A stretch of DNA of 18,635 nucleotides from Porticoccaceae bacterium (GTDB taxonomy: Bacteria; Pseudomonadota; Gammaproteobacteria; Pseudomonadales; Porticoccaceae). Below, piece after piece: positions 14,634 to 18,635 of this stretch. The stretch lies in the NCBI GenBank assembly GCA_023229065.1, contig JALNZZ010000026.1, positions 1 to 18,635 on the forward strand, in the 5' to 3' direction. How positions within the stretch are numbered: position 1 is the first letter of the stretch; each line of letters opens with the position of its first letter. The position numbers were made by a program, and so were the translations under genes. The notes under the pieces are model-generated. The model was not told where the DNA came from, ran no database searches, and was given only the letters and a program-made list of their open reading frames with translations.

Positions 14634-15215
14634 TCAGCCGGCGTAGTTGGCGGCGACAAAGTCCCAGTTCACCAGATTCCAGAACGCCTCCACGTACTTG
14701 GGGCGCTGGTTGCGGTAGTCGATATAGTAGGCGTGCTCCCACACATCGCAGGTCAGCAGTGGTGTCTTGCCTTCGGTCAGAGGGCAGCCAGCCGCACCCA
14801 TATTGACGATTTCTACATCGCCGTTGGCATTTTTTACCAGCCAGGTCCAGCCGGAGCCAAAGTTGCCGGCAGCGGAGGCACTGAACTTTTCCTTGAACTC
14901 GGCAAAAGAGCCGAAAGCCTTGTTGATGGCATCGGCAATTGGGCCGCTGGGCTCGCCGCCGCCGTTGGGGCTCAGGCAGTTCCAGTAAAAGGTGTGATTC
15001 CAGATTTGAGCGGCATTGTTGTAAACACCACCGTCGGCGGACTTGATGATGTCTTCCAGGCTCTTGCCTTCATACTGGGTGCCGGGTACCAGCTTGTTGA
15101 GATTCACCACGTAGGTGTTGTGGTGTTTGCCGTGGTGATAGTCCAAGGTTTCCTTGGAGATATGGGGCTCCAGGGCGTCCTGAGCATAGGGGAGTTCGGG
15201 CAGGGTAAACGACAT
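14634..15215 (-). CDS. sodB: Superoxide dismutase, iron type
   Basis: SodB converts superoxide into oxygen and hydrogen peroxide, in the cytoplasm. The protein has 193 residues, the length of E. coli SodB. Metal ligands are H27 (in DYHHGKHH), H74 (in IWNHTFYW), D157 and H161 (in DVWEHAYYIDY). Q70 in NNAAQIWNH and the segment AAGNFGSGWTWLV mark the iron rather than the manganese type. There is no signal peptide. The start is ATG with AAGGA about 9 bases upstream. It is a single-gene unit convergent with hmp. A leader of about 105 bases with two inverted repeats is predicted from the promoter position. Confidence 0.97.
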   Translation of the reverse strand: MSFTLPELPYAQDALEPHISKETLDYHHGKHHNTYVVNLNKLVPGTQYEGKSLEDIIKSADGGVYNNAAQIWNHTFYWNCLSPNGGGEPSGPIADAINKAFGSFAEFKEKFSASAAGNFGSGWTWLVKNANGDVEIVNMGAAGCPLTEGKTPLLTCDVWEHAYYIDYRNQRPKYVEAFWNLVNWDFVAANYAG

Positions 15216-15250
15216 GATAAACCATCCTTCTCTGTTCAGCGTGATGAGTG

Positions 15251-15321
15251 GCCCACCGCGGCCCCCAGAGGTGGGCAGGGAGCGGGCCAGTCAGGAAGTC
15301 TCCGGTTGATGGGGCCGGAGA
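15251..15321 (-). repeat. Two inverted repeats in the predicted sodB leader
   Basis: GCCCACC (15251-15257) pairs with GGTGGGC (15270-15276) around 12 bases, and TCTCCGG (15299-15305) pairs with CCGGAGA (15315-15321) around 9 bases. Both stems are perfect 7-bp complements. They lie between the sodB start codon and its best promoter, so they would fold in the 5' leader of the message. The second stem begins at the predicted transcription start. Confidence 0.45.
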
Positions 15322-15327
15322 GTATCT

Positions 15328-15336
15328 ATTCTAGCA
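15328..15336 (-). promoter_or_regulatory. Probable extended -10 promoter of sodB
   Basis: The minus strand reads TGCTAGAAT, an extended -10 (TGn plus TAGAAT, five of six). The -35 region is poor. Transcription would start near 15321. I saw no clear Fur box here. Confidence 0.45.
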
Positions 15337-15576
15337 AAGACTGAGTGTCTGGGTGGGGTAGGGTTTTAAGTCCGCTGCCAGGTTTGAGGCTGATTCTCTT
15401 TTGCTGCCCGTTTGTACTGTTTTTTTGTCGCTGACCGGGCCGCTTCCAGTTGGCCATCAACTGAGGCTGCAATCCTGGCAAGGTCCGGAGAGGTCTACAG
15501 GGGTGTCATCCATTGCCGTATCGACCTCACAGCTGCACTGGTGGGGTTCAATTTGATGTAACTGCTCTGTGGGTAG

Positions 15577-15602
15577 AAAGGCCGGCTTCGCGCCGGCTTT
15601 TT
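15577..15602 (+). terminator. Orphan intrinsic terminator
   Basis: AAAGGCCGGC (15577-15586) pairs with GCCGGCTTTT (15592-15601), with one G-T wobble and a 5-base loop, and ends in five T (15598-15602). No rightward gene ends nearby: the last one is hmp, more than 1 kb away, which has its own terminator. On the minus strand it would end in CTTTC, which is weaker. Confidence 0.75.
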
Positions 15603-15610
15603 CGTCAGTG

Positions 15611-15616
15611 TATAAT
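15611..15616 (+). promoter_or_regulatory. -10 box of the coiled-coil gene promoter
   Basis: A perfect TATAAT stands 36 bases before the ATG at 15652. The -35 region, which overlaps the orphan terminator, is poor (TTCGCG with an 18-base spacer, three of six). It is the only promoter candidate close to this gene. Confidence 0.5.
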
Positions 15617-15651
15617 GTGGCCACTTTTCTTTCTCTCCGGATCTTCTTCCT

Positions 15652-16461
15652 ATGAGCGACAAGGACTTCAGGCCGTTAGATCCCATCGTTCCCGAGCGGG
15701 ACGGCCTGCCGCCGAGAGCCGGTTCTTTCACCTCCGGTGACGATCGGCGCGAACAAGCGCCCCCCCGCAGCGGCAAGCAACCCAGGCGTGAGCAGGCTCC
15801 CCGCGAACCTCGCGAGGGTGGCTTTCCCTGGCTGGCGGCTATCTGTCTGCTCGCGCTGCTGGTGGTGGCAGGCTTTGCCTGGCAGCAAAGCCGGGTATTG
15901 GCAGATCTCAATGCTCGCTTTAATCAACTTTCTGCCCGGATCGAGTCTACGGATGAGTCCCTGAACCAGTCAGGCGCGGCACTTGGATTGAAGCTCAAGG
16001 AGCAGGAGGAGGCTCTGGCTGAGCACTGGACCGAAATCCGCAAGCTGTGGGGGGTGTCCTACGACACCAACCGCAAGGCCATCGCCGCCAACACTGAAGC
16101 CATCGAAGGGTACAAGGCCACGATTAACACTCTGCAAGCCAACCTGAAGAAAGCCGAGAGCTCACTGGCCGCATTACAGAAGTCCATGGATACGGCCAGC
16201 AAGCAGGCCGCAGAGGCCAGCCAGAGTGTCGCCACCATCCGTGGCAGTGCGCTGAGCACGTCTGCCCAGGTGGAAGAACTGCAGCAGAAGGTCACCAGCT
16301 TGGCGTCGACACTCACGACTACCAACAATGGTGTAAACCAATTGCGGACCGACCTCTCTCGCCGGGTTGCAGACAATGAGCAGGCGCTCAAGGCCATGGA
16401 CAGCTACCGCGCACAGATCAACCAGCAGCTCAGCCAATTGCGCCAGCAGATCGGTCAGTAA
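15652..16461 (+). CDS. Membrane-anchored coiled-coil protein of unknown function
   Basis: I do not recognise a named family. The 269-residue protein has a polar, proline- and arginine-rich N-terminal segment (1-58), presumably cytoplasmic, and a single membrane helix at about residues 59-77 (PWLAAICLLALLVVAGFAW). A long extracytoplasmic region follows that is almost entirely heptad-like and rich in A, Q, S and E (about 79-269). Within it the segment EIRKLWGVSYDTNRKAI (near 127-143) looks the most specific and may be the family's conserved core. The overall shape resembles HemX-like or envelope spacer proteins, but that is only analogy. The ATG lacks a clear Shine-Dalgarno sequence. It is followed after 91 bases by the fumarase gene on the same strand. 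Confidence 0.85.
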   Translation: MSDKDFRPLDPIVPERDGLPPRAGSFTSGDDRREQAPPRSGKQPRREQAPREPREGGFPWLAAICLLALLVVAGFAWQQSRVLADLNARFNQLSARIESTDESLNQSGAALGLKLKEQEEALAEHWTEIRKLWGVSYDTNRKAIAANTEAIEGYKATINTLQANLKKAESSLAALQKSMDTASKQAAEASQSVATIRGSALSTSAQVEELQQKVTSLASTLTTTNNGVNQLRTDLSRRVADNEQALKAMDSYRAQINQQLSQLRQQIGQ

Positions 16462-16462
16462 A

Positions 16463-16498
16463 GACCGCCCGGAGTTTTGCCTTCAACTGGCGGCGGTC
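16463..16498 (+). repeat. Stem-loop between the coiled-coil gene and fumarase
   Basis: GACCGCC (16463-16469) pairs with GGCGGTC (16492-16498), and inside it AGTT (16473-16476) can pair with AACT (16485-16488), giving a two-part hairpin right after the stop codon. No T run follows, so readthrough into the fumarase gene is possible. It may stabilise or separate the two messages. Confidence 0.4.
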
Positions 16499-16552
16499 GA
16501 CAGCTGCCCGCCGCCCTTACCCCACCGACTGACCTTGAAGTGAGAATTGCCC

Positions 16553-18070
16553 ATGACTGTCATTCGCCAGGAGGATTTGATCCAGAGCGTCGCTGATGCC
16601 CTGCAATACATTTCCTATTATCACCCCATCGACTTTATTGAGGCCGTCCACGAAGCCTACCAGCGAGAGGAGTCGGTGGCGGCCAAGGATGCCTTGGCCC
16701 AGATCTTGATCAATTCCCGTCTGTGCGCCATGGGACATCGGCCTATTTGTCAGGATACCGGTATTGTCAGCGTCTTCCTCAATGTCGGGATGGATGTGCG
16801 TTGGGAAGGTGAGCTGAGTGTCGAGGAGATGATCAACGAGGGAGTGCGGCGAGCCTATCAGCTGCCCGACAATGTACTGCGTGCTTCCGTACTGGCGGAT
16901 CCTGACGGCACGCGCAAAAACACAGGTGACAATACCCCCGCCATGATCACCTACAAAATTGTTCCAGGGGCCACGGTGGATGTTCACGTGGCTGCCAAGG
17001 GCGGCGGCTCGGAGGCGAAGACCAAGTTTGCCATGCTCAACCCGTCTGACTCGGTGGTCGACTGGGTGTTGGAGCAGGTGCCGAAGATGGGAGCTGGTTG
17101 GTGCCCGCCCGGTATGCTGGGCATCGGCATTGGCGGCACCGCCGACAAAGCCATGCAGATGGCCAAGGAGGCGCTGCTTGACCCCATCGATATTCATGAG
17201 CTGCGGGAGCGCGGCGCCAGTAATCGGGCGGAAGAACTGCGGCTCGAGCTGATGGACAAGGTCAATAGATTGGGTATTGGCGCCCAGGGCCTCGGTGGCC
17301 TTACTACAGTGTTGGATGTCAAAGTCAAGGATTGTCCTACCCACGCCGCCAACAAGCCAGTGGCAATCATTCCCAACTGCGCGGCGACTCGTCACACCCA
17401 TTTTGTTCTTGATGGCAGTGGCCCCGCCCGACTCGATCCTCCGAGCCTGGAACACTGGCCAGAAATCAGCTGGGAGGCGGGCGACAGTGTGCGCAGAGCG
17501 AATCTGGACACCATCACCAAGGAAGATATTCAGAGCTGGAAACCGGGTGAGACTGTCTTGCTGTCCGGCAAGCTGCTGACCGGTCGTGATGCGGCTCACA
17601 AAAAGATGGTGGACATGATCAATGCTGGTGAAACTCTGCCGGTCGACTTCACCAACCGCTTTATCTACTACGTTGGCCCGGTCGATCCTGTCGGCGAAGA
17701 AGTTGTTGGCCCAGCAGGCCCAACAACGGCTACCCGAATGGACAAGTTCACCCGCACCATGCTGGAAAAAACCGGCTTGATAGGCATGGTGGGCAAGGCT
17801 GAACGTGGTCCCATTGCTATCGAGGCGATCCGCGACAACAAAGCGGTGTACCTGATGGCAGTAGGTGGTGCGGCTTATCTGGTGTCTAAAGCGATCACGG
17901 CTTCAAAAGTACTGGCATTCCCTGAACTGGGAATGGAAGCGGTATACGAGTTCGAGGTAAAGGACATGCCGGTGACTGTCGCTGTCGATGTAAATGGCGA
18001 GTCTGTACACCAGACTGGACCGCAACAATGGCAAGCCATTATTGAAGAGAAGTCGGTGCAGTTGGCCTAA
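16553..18070 (+). CDS. fumA: Fumarate hydratase, class I ([4Fe-4S])
   Basis: This enzyme interconverts fumarate and L-malate in the tricarboxylic acid cycle, in the cytoplasm, using an oxygen-sensitive [4Fe-4S] cluster. I chose the ATG at 16553 (505 residues), which aligns with Pseudomonas class I fumarase as I remember it; the frame begins two codons earlier with TTG. The cluster cysteines appear to be C66 (RPICQDTG), C184 (GWCPPG) and C276 (IPNCAATRH), with spacings close to C105, C224 and C318 of E. coli FumA. AKGGGSE (148-154), GIGIGGT, GQ-type loop GAQGLGGLTT and the C-terminal-domain segment YYVGPVDPVGEEVVGPAGPTT complete the pattern. Both the N-terminal and C-terminal domains are in one chain. 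Class I enzymes are damaged by superoxide and nitric oxide. Confidence 0.96.
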   Translation: MTVIRQEDLIQSVADALQYISYYHPIDFIEAVHEAYQREESVAAKDALAQILINSRLCAMGHRPICQDTGIVSVFLNVGMDVRWEGELSVEEMINEGVRRAYQLPDNVLRASVLADPDGTRKNTGDNTPAMITYKIVPGATVDVHVAAKGGGSEAKTKFAMLNPSDSVVDWVLEQVPKMGAGWCPPGMLGIGIGGTADKAMQMAKEALLDPIDIHELRERGASNRAEELRLELMDKVNRLGIGAQGLGGLTTVLDVKVKDCPTHAANKPVAIIPNCAATRHTHFVLDGSGPARLDPPSLEHWPEISWEAGDSVRRANLDTITKEDIQSWKPGETVLLSGKLLTGRDAAHKKMVDMINAGETLPVDFTNRFIYYVGPVDPVGEEVVGPAGPTTATRMDKFTRTMLEKTGLIGMVGKAERGPIAIEAIRDNKAVYLMAVGGAAYLVSKAITASKVLAFPELGMEAVYEFEVKDMPVTVAVDVNGESVHQTGPQQWQAIIEEKSVQLA

Positions 18071-18124
18071 TGGTTGGTGAGTCCCCTTTGCCTGTCTGTA
18101 GCCTGAAAGGTTGCGAGATCTTGT

Positions 18125-18153
18125 TTGGCAAAGGACATTTAACCAGCTATTAT
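18125..18153 (+). promoter_or_regulatory. Sigma-70 promoter of the barrel-protein gene
   Basis: TTGGCA (18125-18130), a 17-base spacer and TATTAT (18148-18153) match each consensus hexamer at five of six positions. Transcription would start near 18160, giving a leader of about 108 bases. It lies in the 197-base gap after the fumarase gene, where no terminator was seen. Confidence 0.6.
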
Positions 18154-18267
18154 GAAAACGTTATTTGACTGCGAAACTGCTAGTTTGGGGCGTGGTTGCC
18201 GTCGTCCCAATATCTGTTCGCCACTAGTTGATCAAGAAGAAATTTCATCCAAGAAGAGGGAAGCTTT

Positions 18268-18635
18268 ATGCGTAATTTACTGAAAGTCACCGGTGCTGCA
18301 CTGCTGGCTACGGCCATGACTGCGGGCGCCAGTGAAGGTGTCTACCTGGGCGGTTCACTGAGCGGCTACCTGCTTGATGACAAACGCACCGTTGACAGCG
18401 ATAGTGCCGAAAGTCTGGTTGGCGGACTCAACCTGGGTTATCGGGTCGACCGCTGGGCTGTTGAAACTGGTATTGGCACCGACCTGGCCGGTGAAGACCT
18501 GGATCTCGCCAAGGCGGACCTTTACTACTACCTGGGCAACACAGATGAATCCTGGGTTCCCTACATTGTGGCTGGCGTGTCTTACTTCGAGCGCGACGAG
18601 GACAACCTGGAACGCGGTGAAGGGTACACCTGGCA
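18268..18635 (+). CDS. OmpA-like outer-membrane beta-barrel protein, 3' truncated by window edge
   Basis: The frame is open from the ATG at 18268 to the end of the window, giving 122 visible residues. GGGAAG lies 5 bases before the ATG. A Sec signal peptide is clear: MRNLLK, then the hydrophobic VTGAALLATAMTAGA, with cleavage probably near ASEG. The mature part starts GVYLGGSLSGY and continues with alternating short strands (LVGGLNLGYRV, WAVETGIGTDL, ADLYYYLG, WVPYIVAGVSYFER), the pattern of an N-terminal eight-stranded OmpA-type barrel. Many such proteins end with an OmpA peptidoglycan-binding domain, which would lie beyond the window, so porin-like, structural or other roles cannot be told apart. 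Confidence 0.78.
   Translation, partial: MRNLLKVTGAALLATAMTAGASEGVYLGGSLSGYLLDDKRTVDSDSAESLVGGLNLGYRVDRWAVETGIGTDLAGEDLDLAKADLYYYLGNTDESWVPYIVAGVSYFERDEDNLERGEGYTW

Larger units (their letters stand above)
15337..15651 (+). other. Intergenic region without a recognised gene
   Basis: About 315 bases lie between the sodB promoter and the coiled-coil gene, with no plausible coding frame. The stretch holds a T7 tract at 15420-15426, an inverted repeat CAGTTG-N5-CAACTG (15447-15463), an intrinsic terminator pointing rightward (15577-15602) and a TATAAT box (15611-15616). I could not fold a tRNA or recognise a known RNA in it. A small RNA ending at the terminator is possible but has no clear promoter. 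Confidence 0.4.

Noticed and set aside
15481..15570. Possible tRNA, suggested by GGTTCAATT near 15545
   Set aside because: No acceptor stem, anticodon arm or D arm could be paired around it.
16517..17599. 360-codon open frame on the minus strand opposite the fumarase gene
   Set aside because: It is a shadow frame over a gene with full cluster ligands and family length, and it lacks a family match or ribosome-binding site.
18152..18283. Small 43-codon frame with four cysteines (MKTLFDCETASLGRG...) overlapping the start of the barrel-protein gene
   Set aside because: Its ATG lies inside the putative -10 box of that gene, it has no ribosome-binding site, and it overlaps a well-supported start in another frame.

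Overview
The window is an ordinary, gene-dense chromosomal stretch of a gammaproteobacterium, most likely from the Pseudomonadales/Cellvibrionales side. The evidence is the gene content, the close resemblance of PilB, Hmp, GroEL and class I fumarase to Pseudomonas and E. coli proteins as I remember them, and a gene order that recalls the ampDE-nadC-pilBCD-coaE region of Pseudomonas aeruginosa. No tRNA, rRNA, CRISPR array, insertion sequence or phage gene was seen. The window cuts a gene at each end: a LysR regulator on the left and an outer-membrane barrel protein on the right.

Left part (1-7211): after the LysR fragment, six genes run leftward: nadC (NAD synthesis), a DUF2799-type lipoprotein, then pilB-pilC-pilD (assembly ATPase, platform protein and prepilin peptidase of type IV pili) and coaE (last step of coenzyme A synthesis). 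coaE starts inside the stop codon of pilD. No major pilin gene lies next to pilB; the lipoprotein gene is found there instead.

Middle part (7380-13116): rightward genes. ampD, ampE and an AmpG-like permease form a tight peptidoglycan-recycling operon (4-base overlap, then an 8-base gap, with GTG, GTG and TTG starts). fxsA, groES and groEL follow. A textbook sigma-32 heat-shock promoter sits between fxsA and groES, and a strong intrinsic terminator follows groEL.

Right part (13117-18635): the NO-detoxifying flavohemoglobin gene hmp lies behind an AT-rich control region. That region has two perfect GTCA-N3-TGAC palindromes and, about 70 bases downstream, a sigma-54-like -24/-12 element, so I infer NorR-type nitric-oxide control. 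hmp converges on sodB (iron superoxide dismutase). An intergenic stretch with an orphan terminator comes next, then a membrane-anchored coiled-coil protein of unknown function, a [4Fe-4S] class I fumarase, and the beginning of an OmpA-like barrel protein. An NO scavenger, a superoxide dismutase and a superoxide- and NO-sensitive Fe-S enzyme thus lie within 5 kb.

I found no convincing new multi-gene system. The observations most worth following are the inferred NorR/sigma-54 control of hmp, the pilBCD cluster without a pilin gene, the ampD-ampE-ampG operon whose permease has a displaced extra helix pair, and the unexplained structured region with an orphan terminator between sodB and the coiled-coil gene.
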